Shown piece after piece: positions 43,601 through 46,366 of a DNA stretch of 64,000 nt. The translations under genes were made by a program, and so were the position numbers. Under the pieces are notes generated by a model that was not told where the DNA came from, did no database searches, and was given only the letters and a program-made list of their open reading frames with translations. Location of the stretch: the NCBI RefSeq assembly GCF_027988105.1, contig NZ_JAQJZJ010000013.1, positions 29,201-93,200 on the forward strand. The letters run 5' to 3'. Position 1 is the stretch's first letter. Every line of letters starts with the position of its first letter. The stretch is from Pseudomonas aestuarii. GTDB taxonomy: Bacteria > Pseudomonadota > Gammaproteobacteria > Pseudomonadales > Pseudomonadaceae.

Positions 43601-44120
43601 GGGACTCCACCCCGGTAAAGGTATTCATCTGGCCGAACGCACCGCTGTTGACACCGGATATGATCCAGTCAGTGTCTTGATTGGCTCCGAAAATTTTGTC
43701 GCTGCCGTCCCCGCCGTCGATTGAAATCTGGGTAGTAACGCTTGTATCCAGGGTTACTGAATCATCACCGCCGAGCATTGAGAGGGTTAGAGACGAAACA
43801 CCGGTGGTGGCATCGCCGAGGATGGATAGCGAGCCATTGACTGTCACATTGAGGATGGCCCCACCGTCTGCAGCGAGGTCGGCATTCTGCGTGATTGACA
43901 CCACATCAGCCGCTGCAGTGAGGCTGATCGAATCAGCCGACAAAAGCAGCCTGGGCTCTAGCGCCTCCAAGCTAAAGGACTGCCGCTGCGGCCTTTCAGT
44001 CCGCTTGTTTTCGCGCGCCGGCCCTCCCCAGCCGGCGATGACCTCCCGTAACATATTCAACAGCACGGATTTCTTGAACGATTTACGCGACTTTCCACTG
44101 GGTGAAGTGAAGCTATTCAT
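18885..44120 (-). CDS. Giant LEPRxLL RTX surface/secreted protein, 8,411 aa
   Basis: The ATG at 44,120 has GAGGA six bases upstream and is preferred over the in-frame ATG at 44,195. Order of parts: basic N-terminus without hydrophobic signal; LEPRLLL at 54-60; glycine/Asp repeats (~100-370); an immense beta-solenoid (~700-3,700) of alternating AVAGSxSVxVI and AxIxxGAxVxAxGxVxVxA units; haemagglutinin-like segments; three Calx-beta-like modules (~5,730-6,125); RTX GGxGxDxhx repeats (~6,360-7,690); two LamG-like domains (~7,780-8,145); a metzincin-like HELGHAVGLEH (8,274-8,284) with a following Met at ~8,290; and a 120-residue tail. It is likely a calcium-stabilised adhesin or matrix protein. 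The reading frame is uninterrupted over 25 kb, which argues for selection. Its exporter is inferred to be the downstream genes. Confidence 0.92.
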   Translation of the reverse strand: MNSFTSPSGKSRKSFKKSVLLNMLREVIAGWGGPARENKRTERPQRQSFSLEALEPRLLLSADSISLTAAADVVSITQNADLAADGGAILNVTVNGSLSILGDATTGVSSLTLSMLGGDDSVTLDTSVTTQISIDGGDGSDKIFGANQDTDWIISGVNSGAFGQMNTFTGVESLVGGSGDDNFKLEQLGLLTGSIEGGGGSNTVFAADTVNVWTIDSADAGNLNNSVFSSISNLAGGQGVDSFDFTLAGAISGIIDGGDDDSQLVTPVVDRLNFSGLNSAVDVDLAAAAVSGRVGVFSRIDSLVGSSSVSNDTLLGYDSSSVRWTIDGSNSGNVEGLVFSSFESLTGASSSTSDAFTFEVGGSLSGTLAGGSSTYDSFEVADGLGGYTIFNPASGVDLGGSLNLHGKSITYTGMDAQDLVAGDANDKVIKGTIFNDTIVLEDNSTVGDGLMQVRFDGKKFFDGTTTTDSLVFAVPADTLTIEGRDGSDSIEVKSLDSLFAADLLLYGSSLNSNGVPIDAIYSDTITFSGSINTGGGALDAWAANIVVNNAVNIAVGEGYINFRSRDIGIAEVENLSPVFGTDRSVSIIIGQGAVLSSEGGIFLIAQAEDQNLATVLGASKEVDNYVIQPLAGKVEGLTALPVKLLVKNSSATITLETGAKLLSDSTVGVYANAVTDASGSASSSLISLGYARAVSTATIDIRANVEILSRDASVVITTSGEATASLSSSTSKDLSSTPNPGGSAAQFALAIAVSDANVTSHITVAAGTTITAGKTANVIAGGDISSEAEAETGLFADGTAGLAFALQFSNADIKTIMNGSVTALAKPGYTVKIEIDPLVTDPNEVGYVDYTNNMIHIGAHALVSEDVITYTNRYGTSIGNLRDGDSYYVIALEDDLSTLDRDESEWIMLAETETQAIKASLGFTDLADGNVVNLTVLPGLETANNGREFVGSDIDADASSITLRDSANSPSNFNKFELGQAVVYHDDGVNHIDGLVDGNTYYVVVGTSQNNLQGDTRFATGQVIQLAESENEARAGVFIDIGSSADANGFSLTAKHVLDTGFATGVGIFAELNAEDKASASAGLESEDAEQSPLEKFNDAVDTNIADKIITSLTKSYKDNQAATNSGSASEFSVAGALAFTFAKHSVITEVGSSSVLKSNEDLEVKATISQEFALSAESTVEPQEDKDGEPAGTSAANSVSVAVSVGVFDNTATATVNSNAELDALRATRVIADVTYPFLTRPDQYIPLSLGELVDSLRSEGPEAVTKYLTGTLGAKEGLFNSWTNATSKADKLGIAGSVNVLVFDNDAIADVKSGVQINQDQDWRNDAINPHVNQAINQADGRGEQVVSIEATNYMQIINMTGNFSLPEFDIDPTKSDSFKDRLSLNPAGTGGSRGGVGGAFFISVMNNTTHALVADGAAIYSGADGGFNMKAEQAVSQVNLVQAGGEGGKLAISGSVAYNGITSDTLAQLGAGAFVTGRDLRMYAGDLETNVNWVGGIAKGETTGVGIAVAINNLNRQTQAIIGDADQLTSNNSIDAVEYINVSGDVNLRAFVGGELWSFAVAGAAATGSAAKPADAAEQPDAGKAPAGASKTPSQFDGTIAPQQSGSTTAAAAAVSINIVNDDTRAAIVDAGHLIAGGDLVLEAGNDLFHVAATGGAAFAANTGNQTANALAGALSFNNLDVETRAYVIDTDLVVDNLDISATRTGDLITVSAAAAVSTSSNGLSLAGSISFNRLDNETKAFMYGVAVDASGDGTLKASDDSGIISIGGGAAIGGATGVGFSIGFNEITGNTLAAIEDSNLDFGGALELRAINNNALRSVGISVGASKESAAAFTIGVNLIINTVDAHISRSTLTGASAVTLLAQDDSVLQAVGGAVAIGLNGNGFGGALGWNSVTNTIRAYIEDSSLTGITGEVSVTAKSSEDDGLLDGKISSAAIGAAGSTNTSVGGALAINGIINKVDAHITDSTVHAGGNLSVQALDTSSIKSLTGGAAISIGGTGVGIGLSANFIANEITATIIDSDVMCTAGSVLVNADEGASINSVAIGLGGGTGNAVAGSATVSVIVNTVEASIAGAAMVQAAGNVRVKSNNGAHATTIAGQLAVSGGTSVGAAITNVTIVNNTKAWIDGRATVAANASVGDSFTDATGRSGIRGVSIEASSPKDVQIFAIGGSVGSTTGIAGSFSVTVIDDTTEAFVSSPGASTAGSITSGGDVNVVAVSGFDLIGAAGAVAIGGTAGIGVGVDVGVATISNRAYLGNGTQVQADNSVVVQALTEESVLSMSITGAAGGTVAVGVTAGVSVLSLTTEAYIGEGAKAYAKNNVVVQALDTTVANVVSGNIVGAGTVAVGVAGGISVITKDTRSWIGANATVDGLATGAAFNANTGTFGDAAAIDYSQENSVNAGFSTSSVDAQADTIELTYPAAEQFSEGQQVNYSAGEQAIRGLTSGSRYYVHIVYGNTIQLYREAGDASTLVDLKASTLQVDAPSNIITYVGHGYTEGEVVLVGSNTALPIAELSAGAYTVHKLSDDSFQLLDADDKVVDLRVSTAMSGPNWTAKHNLDSVTGVGTPEVTNENWADSDEITSRDGTAIVTEDRSGVIVTAVSTNQIATAGAAVGGAGTVAVQVSGAVSVHIINTEAYIGAGADINTTNGNAGAGANQGVYVNAGRSLEEVAVGLSASVSGVFAGAPSATVPVILGGTRAWIGNDTGFATDSHGSAATYAGNVNAKGDVDVRATAKERVISVAVGIAGSGIAGVAGSASVVVMDTTTLAAISGDVKVSAGGNVYVGARDDTQTWSIAGGVGIGIGGGGGAGAIAVSVITKHTEAVIGGGASVDAAGNSAGSVQVATGATDADGVPLFTSGKGVAVQAHSSEDVFALGASVGGGLYVGVAGSVSVEVIDSDSLAHIIGGAQINQQLPLINSAAAQLVNVSATNQLDVLSIDGAVAGGAGGLGASVDVAVIRNDTSAFIGGADTKVQARGDVAVNAVARRDLSSNTISLAAGGFGLAGSISVYSVGGNFGSSYTANDGSSSESQDALDGGDGETVTDSVESTTSGFMDGFTAKDADTVPAFDSSAVDTSANTISITSHGLRTGDSVVYTSASAIGGLASNTTYYVIEVSENEFQLASSAKNAIAGVAINFTSVGGNAQQLSSGATASANSARDTVADNSVAGKVDGAKDQTDGVSSGTTAGILSGASIVAKNVEVNATNRTRLSLLTGGVGLGGAAGIGLGIVVATVDSDVSAFIDENVSVNGIDGDATPGGDGDVKVSAALDSNIRSLGFAGAVGGFVGLGAAVSYIEDSSDVRALIGAHVNGSGDISGTEGAQIGTLVSFRNVTVEAEADRTMAIATGAAGIGGSAGLGVAITVGRITGSVDALVADNSHIGSALSQVGNVTLSASGTATITPFVDGGPMGIALGGGFFGGAAGITDARIGDTDNQVGVTAKIGEHVTIDARGEVRLTADSVYLARVTADGGAIGAIAIGAMFARGDIVSLTEVSIGKSTRINAGSLSAIANNTSDSSVSTITAAGGLGAGAGSSAVTYVTPTVLAKIDEDANITTLGDVTLEATSIRAKAGATGFGLVIGVGAVGVVLTDANVTPTVSSSVGDNASIVAGGDVQILANILAKTTSTPLDDFFTPGSDVDTDDDTIVFDAHGLRDGTYVLYDSNGNTAIATGGAGDPALTEDREYRVIVVDENILKFGATFEASAANTGSLFSPQDGVDALRDRIRFEAPHGFVTGDAVKYDFTGSTSLNVTDLNAATTYYVRVLDDYSIKLFSSRSDALANQSSFNAGTSQNVVDDSNYIHLSGFTDGQAVTYYAAPTAVFSSILVDAQYQQDTDGDTAGNQPGLVNSNNDYLYLGRDSNGDGIINASDSGHGYVTGDKLTYRTNGTAIGGLSNGSSYYALVINKDNIQLLRGYAEVDGLSFNQIDDENDEIVRSSGSWIADGFTVGASIVIGGTDDNNGTRTITGISVDGKTLYFAGDVLTDESHDATVRTQAIALTADKSEAGQQVQHALERQTLGVLQDGVTYYVINSDGSKFQLATTAASATALNVSDLNRTGLHGFGKAGIELSGASGKQELRLDLSSTPTGNHLLLAPGGDSLRLLNPPAGDGVSISRVEGGGGGGLAISLPTAKLTITNNVQAWVAADLVDAAGDITISTESVSRGKGYISNIGGGAIAAAKVEANVTINNTSQAYLTDDGVTLKSKGQVSILSDSSMSSNVYATAKGGGIGAGSEARAYTTINSGDDNSGDDNNGDGASNNTQGTLTKVGEGAHIEADTLRLNAEVSHLSVWDHSYALAGGFVAVAISDSNVNTHSAVQTLIDTDARIKSTRGIDIGAYHRDVSVDRDTNAVAIAFIPVPINRGSNTTEVVELIEARDGARLQTAPRANSDTPLSTRTADGSLYNHLALLAEATEVNTSGTSSKDSFIRWDADVEISAGASPEVLIDANGNVVKAIGTTVTIVGNQAIVDDISAGSGGEVLFIANRIVNDTPDAIPNPPDAVPDLRSKFTFSDTYAGITITNQSTLDLVINDIAVGVASDPFVDLQGNHVSLTFNLSRTVSPTQVTIENTGTQTGYAPDILLAGTITNPIGQTRIYAAQGDIVAVTNRGVSAVGFADKSRTTLIISRDLQLDAPLGTIGYNADSDPLVKNHLAVDIVQSALVVFDAEHQLETGDAVVYHTSGEALGNLVDGTTYYVIRLDDLRLRLASSSANAFSGTALSIDPANLATGSHSISKGTTTLAITDGIRLDAQAGADNYLDLRGLLRDPAAALGGVGRPDAHVFNIDLIQAGLEGNGSADVILQSAQLQTSTGTSGGVRVRALADTAADATYYTAFRSPQGSSGQAGDVGYYVSSDPADLVDIKATYNFVNPVGGGAGLIAEGSGNIIVTAQHSTPADVQVNVTGITEILGTGHIDVLTNGFISLTEQAGDMRVGNITSTANDVTLTAPASIIDALDDTAADVTGVNITLTALAGSIGSASNFLEINLLDQVGSVLQFGVLRADAPQSIYIEETLGNLRVHHVVSATGDVTLVARAGSIVDGNDDVNPDAADGFYRDADNRMRDAINISARNVDLDANGGSIGVVGDDLDIDSGASALGRLFAEASANVYITEVNGPLNVLGAIAENGSLRLTVPDTSAVDTENLVLLAGGTARVAENGERMLSVSDISAALVVALWIGDNVSTSNNSRILAGTGISLRGDTRRVGKTDAVDDSNADTGRGTRMDLRGTIGLRNAPTDLAVATGTAKSFTEIFGHSDGDTFTFNQTKLDANTTVFGSQKSSASLLHDGEDQFIVNQLRSMHIDRNGLGDTLTLDGQSDTDYYWINTRGSQVAAEDRQNYVINVLDTGAKANGVDELRIRGFDGVLNGADSAGAPYATDDIFLLRSMGGIPSEVAESPAFVALLHGSLEQAMAGTGPSEVERINYDANLNGRLIVEGMGGNDYFASDDNSAITTLDGGAGDDTFQVGQIYGSQRGIGANIAASDQFEFATVATTRGYLSRGNSVALTAIGGGGNDVFQVYSNQAALRLEGNDGDDLFIVRAFALAETNPDGSIKTDANGVAIVKTTGGVSTASSQVLEGGSGNDFIQYNINAPVSVDGGAGFDKLLVLGTEFGDSFVITDQGVYGAGLNVTYDNVEVLEVDGLEGDDHFTVQSTRFGMATRIVGGLGNDIFNVAGDVTDVITTQELEGHSAVINQQVSSGSDIGYDGLIAPGINLNVAGLPGSGGASGFSGNVIIDESDGASLVRETDSGTWGTVDTYTVRLALPVAAGTKVYVTVSASRSPQEEQDAAGMGDSVLVSTDPASFERSLIQDGVATNVRNRAVVLVFDSSNWDQAQTVYIAAANDSQEEGKRVVAVSHSVQAVAEDSTDAAQLASVASYDGIKVRNVLVTVIDNDTAGILLTEVRKDAYDNGTLVLEGDAGKGITDSYTIALTKKPTADVTITLNYDAKQLQLSQTTVTFTENNWDQAQTIIITALDDTLREDQKLSLISHSVSSSADGTYFENGASTVSETLAVTVADDDVPGVLIQQSNGTTLVSDGITDTYSIRLTRAPTGTVTITPHTDGLTTAQPVVFDETNWWIPQLVTVTAVQDPAVNLLHPGTKQFAVQPHLLSDIKGPLEIEGGIGAEVHPLVEAVLLPGETNIPVFGIAVQPPEEQSIDILNVFDDSSMEDKQGVLSGTQLTGMGLASGLHFDQVAYGENADFAAGITYGKAGVDGAADRSNIEVFNLMMGSGNDSLLITSTLNTDALHGGLTTVHGGGNLDVQDPVAGAYTGTIDGDRITVTGGGGPTSPLVIYGDTSQDASWYAGQPYIADVTDTFVLGPNPVQAGTYYRLARANPFDRSGNDVIDASAIMPNPGSYGDDALGVVIYGGAGNDTLIGSQIGDVLAGGSGDDLIIGNKGDDQIYGDSGVNINVITRVLSVPTTDAVRPNNDNPASNRDTLVAGKDVIQGSDGDDIIFGDHGIVAQQIDDADKILIVRKVSDIRSDQSANGDDDIIVGDAGRDRILGGNGADIISGDGGSDVIFGDFGHMGYLSNDYYGTPDSDISTLDVVESIDAQASLGGNDVITASDGDDIVFGGQGDDSIDGGIGQNILFGDHGKILGVDTGVNTPVRDPLTSKTDDDYQVQVLGLVTSTYTGTINGTGNEYANGNDSIISGIGRDMIFGGGGDDTINSFSSSGGSAALDGNNIVFGDHGLVDYLAEEILSPSASNPPRTNDIDRIWSLASATAVGGDDIIETGAGNDIVIAGVGNDTVSTGNGSNIAIGDNALLTSAPRDHLSTDAPLVFSVHEFTLCKIETIGFNDEDNGNDTIIGGQFNDVLFGGGGDDTIYAGAGDDLVFGDQGRIECKNDHPFDPETSLRPVCWECFPTEGFLLFEATNVDQLSGAGNDLLFGEDGSDVLMGQQGDDVLYGGNGDDILIGGSNVAGALDGNDRLDGGAGADAIAGDNAAICYRPDDIDVRMRALDGTLIYGVTEGVNDGRVLIGIGAGGAGNVIDPSQPSLNAMNDPRNQTQYRIVLLDHSDDVEANHPELFGNDYIAGGAGEDEIFGQLGNDVIQGDGTIGVQAGADFAKNLAAAQLSLTRSDGSIVSINGFTQFGANRGALPTSMADFGFVMDASLDLLVNATFEGLYDGDDYIEGNGGNDVIFGGLGQDDIIGGSSDLFGLINANQRPDGSDLLFGGAGTDITRNDIGDATTARSVGLPTSAADDLIITKAGGHAHDADTLVGDNGRILRLVGVNQTQRATGTVYANGVTSTGGFLNYNYDTNGSPAQGYGSDGNAATYDRIIVRAVEFLDYHEGGIDFSSAAASDRGNGDELHGESGDDGLYGLKGNDVLFGEGQDDDLIGGYGNDWISGGSGDDGVIGDDGRILTSRNATTYGEALNGVVALLPDNGDSKTFNGNMMNESIATPGSIQQAVVNVGGELKKAVNITPFSFDPDFNGMTDEFTTASKKALDDQGLPLQHNSDDIIFGGLGNDWLHGASGDDAILGGEALAEAYTQVYGAGGVLTGIARSDYTHPYNPIDVLRYNPEDPDGWHYDRTRRAGEFALYDEYDPLRKITLNADGTASKSDTGGYAWFLNFSTSEGTYVPAGTNPKPVGQTASGYPEAWNDGNDRIFGDTGNDWLVGGTGCDNMYGGFGNDLMNADDNQDTNALRNDQPDTQSSYEDRAFGGAGRDVLIANTGGDRLIDWVGEFNSYLVPFAPFGMATVSRTLQPQLAEFLYTLSASDGADPTRFADTNGDPSQAYRNGEPAGELGLIRQKDFAWQSQTGAPADPQAGNIPGGKRDVLRTANFNDGTMQALAPDSGTWEVSGGTLQVSSKSSHADAVAVYQVGDALPSYFEVAASIKANKPVGGWDANSFIIFDYQSASNFKFAGLDVATNKLVMGQRDDTGWHVLDQASVKGGLKNNTWYNVVLAVNGLTATLVVDNNTYFSHTFQPTVVDDWSYGLNWGLVGFGSNNARGELDNISVLVVPSAATAFRTEQFAGPDNALFSGADMVSGGNFSLSGGRYSGIAAGSDALLSLASLDGVGKLSGSLLEMNATFSATARAGFVFDQYSSTDYKWVAIDVQTQQVLIGHFQGGRWTIDAAISNDSLQAGVDYTLGVSLHGASVSVTLNGQSVLGHVYNAETVDGRFGVFAKDGSVSFDSMSLKTDDPAIPSSASPLLAAQAAPARYTGEVSLTMAQLQPIIDEAIRRWSLSVDESVVELMRSVDVQITDLPGLELGAYRDGAVYIDLNAAGYGWYIDAMPTDDTEYALLGDSLQAVDGEAAGQMDLLSVLAHELGHAVGLEHTDDGVMSDTLDAGGRTVEPVVMTSADTSVASLAWPVRSLPLSVAPLKDAADNEQETLCIINWDSTFALDERAVKAKGFDAAENWVADFVNHAGESQAQRNPNASLKVFVSTNCKVLPGVSNSHLSVD
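19690..20770 (-). other. Domain of the giant protein: two LamG-like units
   Basis: Two consecutive ~150-180-residue beta-sandwich units share the pattern FIIFDYQSASNFKFAGLDVA / FVFDQYSSTDYKWVAIDVQ, then a VxGHxxxxxW strand and a TxxVxVNGxTxxxxxxxxxV strand. LamG-like domains bind sugars or proteins, so this could be the ligand-binding tip near the C-terminus. Confidence 0.65.
21060..25030 (-). repeat. RTX nonapeptide array in the giant protein
   Basis: Residues ~6,364-7,687 contain dozens of GGxGxDxhx units, e.g. GNDTLIGSQIGDVLAGGSGD, GNDVIFGGLGQDDIIGGSSD and GNDWLVGGTGCDNMYGGFGN. Irregular segments with repeated FGDHGxV motifs lie between them. These fold into calcium-binding parallel beta-rolls outside the cell. 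The array is long even for RTX adhesins. DNA-level similarity among units is low, so it is old rather than recently expanded. Confidence 0.9.
25740..26960 (-). repeat. Three Calx-beta-like modules in the giant protein
   Basis: Each ~125-residue unit has a DxYxIxLxxxPxxxVxIT strand, a phrase of the type NWDQAQTxxIxAxDD (SSNWDQAQTVYIAAANDS, ENNWDQAQTIIITALDD, ETNWWIPQLVTVTAVQD) and an ending VTVxDNDxxGxLxxE. The third is shortened. Such modules bind calcium and stiffen extracellular proteins. Confidence 0.75.
33000..42000 (-). repeat. Beta-solenoid repeat region of the giant protein
   Basis: Residues ~700-3,700 are degenerate repeats of about 55-75 residues. A Gly/Ala run (IGGTAGIGVGVDVGVATI) is followed by xxTxAxIxxGAxVxAxGDVxVxAxxxxxV. 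This pattern fits a right-handed beta-helix as in filamentous adhesins. Between the coils are short inserted modules with a TYYV motif (see findings). Confidence 0.75.
43000..43830 (-). repeat. N-terminal glycine/aspartate repeats of the giant protein
   Basis: About four units of 60-70 residues pair a W-I-x-S/D-x-x-x-x-G strand (DWIISGVNSG, VWTIDSADAG, RWTIDGSNSG) with FSSxESLxGxSxxDxFxF and a GxIxGGxxxD turn. They form a probable cap or start of the solenoid directly after the LEPRxLL segment. Confidence 0.7.
43932..43973 (-). other. LEPRxLL motif of the giant protein
   Basis: Residues 50-63, SLEALEPRLLLSAD, preceded by a 49-residue very basic region. The LEPRxLL motif is known from the N-termini of exceptionally large bacterial proteins and has been proposed as a sorting signal. 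The lack of a hydrophobic core makes it unlike Sec or Tat signals. Confidence 0.85.
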
Positions 44121-44825
44121 GGGGCGTCCTCGGATGCATAGGGAAACCCCGAAGATCGCCTGGGGGAATTTCCGTATTTTCCCCGCGTACCGCAAAAATA
44201 ATCGCGCAGGCTGTATAGACCCACTCGAGCGTAGCTAGATATCCCCCAGGTACATTATTCTTATTTGAAATAATGAGATTGTTGGTTATGGGCTCAACAC
44301 GTCAAAAACACGGGCAAGCCAAATTAGCCTTTCGATACAGGGACTTGGCAATCCCCTAGACCTGCTTCGAAACTGACAACACATGCAACGTCTGGGTAGT
44401 TGGTTAGCTAAAAATATTTAGCACCCGTGGTGGCGGTCAAGACCGCGCGCGGCACCGCAGCAACGCGATACCCTGCGAGGACCAAATCCTTGCGCTGTTT
44501 GAGGACAGTCATGGTCAGCAGCGCTGACGCTCGACGAGCGGGCAGCAGGGAGTTCTCGGGCAAGCGCAAAGCAGTTGCCTGTCGCTGCGGCGCCCCCTCT
44601 GGCCCGTATCGACTTAGCCCGCAGTGCAACAGCCAAAAAGGGAGTCGTTGACACGCTACCGGCAAGCAATACCGATGACGATGACACCGAGCGCGACAGC
44701 GCGACAAAGCGGAAAGGAATCGAGTAGACATCTAGTGAGCCGGGTTATGGATTGCGATACCGGAGCCGCTTCACGTTCAGCATCTAAGCACTTGATCGCG
44801 CGTGGAAATTTTCTGCAGCCCAGGG
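44121..44825. other. Control region upstream of the giant gene
   Basis: About 700 bp without a supportable gene. It contains an AT-rich dyad at 44,253-44,275 (CATTATT and AATAATG around a 9-nt centre) 130 bp before the giant gene's ATG, and the tRNA-Met promoter at its right end. The AT content near 44,190-44,420 stands out against the GC-rich surroundings and probably marks the promoter of the giant gene. The dyad is a candidate operator. Confidence 0.5.
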
Positions 44826-44854
44826 TTGACAGCAACGCCAGAGACGAGAATAAT
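44826..44854 (+). promoter_or_regulatory. Sigma-70 promoter of tRNA-Met
   Basis: TTGACA (44,826-44,831), exact 17-bp spacer, AATAAT (44,849-44,854). The expected start lies ~6 bp before the mature tRNA. Confidence 0.85.
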
Positions 44855-44865
44855 GCGCGCCACTC

Positions 44866-44942
44866 GGCTACGTAGCTCAGCTGGTTAGAGCATAGCATTC
44901 ATAATGCTGGGGTCCGGGGTTCAAGTCCCTGCGTAGCCACCA
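44866..44942 (+). tRNA. tRNA-Met (CAT), elongator type
   Basis: A 77-nt cloverleaf: acceptor GGCTACG pairs with CGTAGCC before ACCA. The D-arm holds AGCTCAGCTGGTTAGAGC, the anticodon CAT is at 44,900-44,902 in loop TTCATAA, and the T-arm has GGTTCAAGTCC. CCA is encoded. It lacks the C1-A72 mismatch and the three G-C anticodon-stem pairs of initiator tRNA, so elongator Met (or Ile2 if the C is modified) is read; the G1-C72 form favours Met. Confidence 0.95.
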
Positions 44943-44951
44943 AACAAAACA

Positions 44952-44980
44952 AGGGTTTAGCGAAAGCTAAGCCCTTTTTT
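44952..44980 (+). terminator. Terminator after tRNA-Met
   Basis: AGGGTTTAGC and GCTAAGCCCT form a 10-bp stem with one wobble around a GAAA tetraloop, followed by a run of T. It lies 9 bp after the CCA. Confidence 0.95.
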
Positions 44981-45199
44981 GTGTGTCCGAAGTGATCAGG
45001 ATATGACCGTGGGTCCGCCACAAGCTGAGGATGTCGCCACCGCCCATGTCAGGTAGCGCCTAGAAAGAGGGCTAGCTGCCCAGGCATCTGGAAACCGCAG
45101 CGTTCGCATGACCGGAGAGTGGTGATAGTCGTTTGCAACGTGTGTCGGTCAGCCTATGCCCACTCGCACCGAGCGTTGCTCCTGATGCCACGCGAGGCG

Positions 45200-45475
45200 C
45201 TAGCGCGCAGCGGATACAGGCGCGACCTCGAAACACATGCGCCATCCCTCGTTATTGATCCCGAAGCGCCCGATAGAGACCGTCCTGTCGGGGTATATCA
45301 GCTGGAACCGCTCGCACAGCCTCAGTGCGACTGCATGCTTTATTTCCTGAGTGCGATCCTCGGCGGCCACATCGACATTGACGAACCGCGAATGCGCTAC
45401 AGGGGATGAGTCAGGCTCCGGCAGGCGGTTCAGCGGCATCAACTCATCCGCGTATTCCTGTGCTGTTTTGCTCAC
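45200..45475 (-). CDS. Small hypothetical protein (91 aa)
   Basis: The GTG at 45,473-45,475 with GGAGATG upstream gives a compact protein: VSKTAQEYADELMPLNRLPE, then RFVNVDVAAEDRTQEIKHAV, LRLCERFQLIYPDRTVSIG and a short end. The alpha/beta pattern looks real, but I do not recognise the family. A longer frame from 45,604 lacks a good ribosome site. It faces away from the tRNA gene; 44,981-45,199 shows nothing. Confidence 0.6.
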   Translation of the reverse strand: MSKTAQEYADELMPLNRLPEPDSSPVAHSRFVNVDVAAEDRTQEIKHAVALRLCERFQLIYPDRTVSIGRFGINNEGWRMCFEVAPVSAAR

Positions 45476-45820
45476 GTCGCATCTCCTGTCTAAAGGCTTG
45501 ATATCGCTGGCGCCTGATGCACGAGCTGTCGCTTGCACCTGAGTCGCTGATTGCCCTGCTCGCATCGTGCAGATCGGCGGACAAAGCTGGCGATTCAAGG
45601 ACAAGCTCGAGACGGGACAAGTTCCCCGGGGAGACCTCGACCTTTCGCCAATCTATCAATGAGCGACCGGCTCGGCTAATGACCGGCACGTCAGCCAGCC
45701 CGCAGTTATTGGTTTTCGCCCGCCCCTACCCGGCCTTTGTGCCTCACTGGCCACCCTCTCACAGCGTATGGGTGTTTAATGCATGCCGGGATACACCATT
45801 CCGGCAACAAGGAGACGACC
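45476..45820. other. Gene-free stretch before the lipoprotein gene
   Basis: About 345 bp. Open frames here have no coding character or ribosome sites. The promoter of the lipoprotein gene should lie near the right end; no clear hexamers are seen. Confidence 0.4.
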
Positions 45821-46012
45821 ATGCTCGCTCGCATTTCCATAATCGCCCTGACAGCAGCATTTCTGCTTATGACCGGCTGCGTCTACCACGAATACCGCGA
45901 CCGCGACTGGGACCGCTACGAGGATCAGCAGGGCGCAGATCGTGATCAATCCGAGAGGCATCACAAGTCCGACCGACGCCGACACGAAGACCAAGACCAA
46001 GACCAGCAATAA
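45821..46012 (+). CDS. Small charged lipoprotein
   Basis: The 63-residue precursor has a signal peptide MLARISIIALTAAFLLMTGC with lipobox LMTGC (Cys20). The mature 44 residues are almost wholly Asp, Arg, Glu, Gln and His (YEDQQGADRDQSERHHKSD). AAGGAGACGACC precedes the ATG. Such tiny polar lipoproteins are common in Pseudomonas envelopes; function unknown. A strong terminator follows ~80 bp later, so it is a monocistron. Confidence 0.8.
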   Translation: MLARISIIALTAAFLLMTGCVYHEYRDRDWDRYEDQQGADRDQSERHHKSDRRRHEDQDQDQQ

Positions 46013-46089
46013 GACGAACACCGCCGATCTGATCGCGAGGCGCGCTACAACCAATATCGCTGAGCCCCCACGTGCCTGCCACTGCACGC

Positions 46090-46127
46090 AATGCTGTTCA
46101 CTGAAGCCCAGTGAACAGCATTTTTTG
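46090..46127 (+). terminator. Terminator after the lipoprotein gene
   Basis: A 14-bp perfect stem AATGCTGTTCACTG / CAGTGAACAGCATT with a 5-nt loop, then T6. Confidence 0.93.
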
Positions 46128-46366
46128 TCCCTGTGAAATCTTGGGAAAATCGCGTTTATGCATTGCTCCGAATCGCACCCTGGTTATGCACGGGCTTGGA
46201 AGCATCAATGCATGAGCCATGCCTCGCCGAGACCGCCTTGCCGGTCAGTGGCCAAAGAGGGCAGACCAGCATGCCCCACAGCGTGGTAAATCGCGCCCAC
46301 GTGATTACTCTGAGTGATAATGCCTCGCCACATTGCCCCACCACTTAACCGAGGAGTTCTGCGACG

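Noticed and set aside
19269..44238. Many long plus-strand frames opposite the giant gene (for example 31,539-32,705, 40,122-41,345)
   Set aside because: They are antisense shadows of a high-GC repetitive gene: Val/Gly/Ala/Thr-rich, with no ribosome sites or known families, while the minus strand gives one uninterrupted protein.
44866..44942. Initiator tRNA or tRNA-Ile2 instead of elongator tRNA-Met
   Set aside because: It has a paired 1-72 position and no run of three G-C pairs in the anticodon stem, so not initiator; the overall sequence fits elongator Met better than Ile2.
45737..45820. Earlier in-frame start for the small lipoprotein
   Set aside because: The ATG at 45,821 has AAGGAGACGACC and begins a clean signal peptide; the longer form would bury it.
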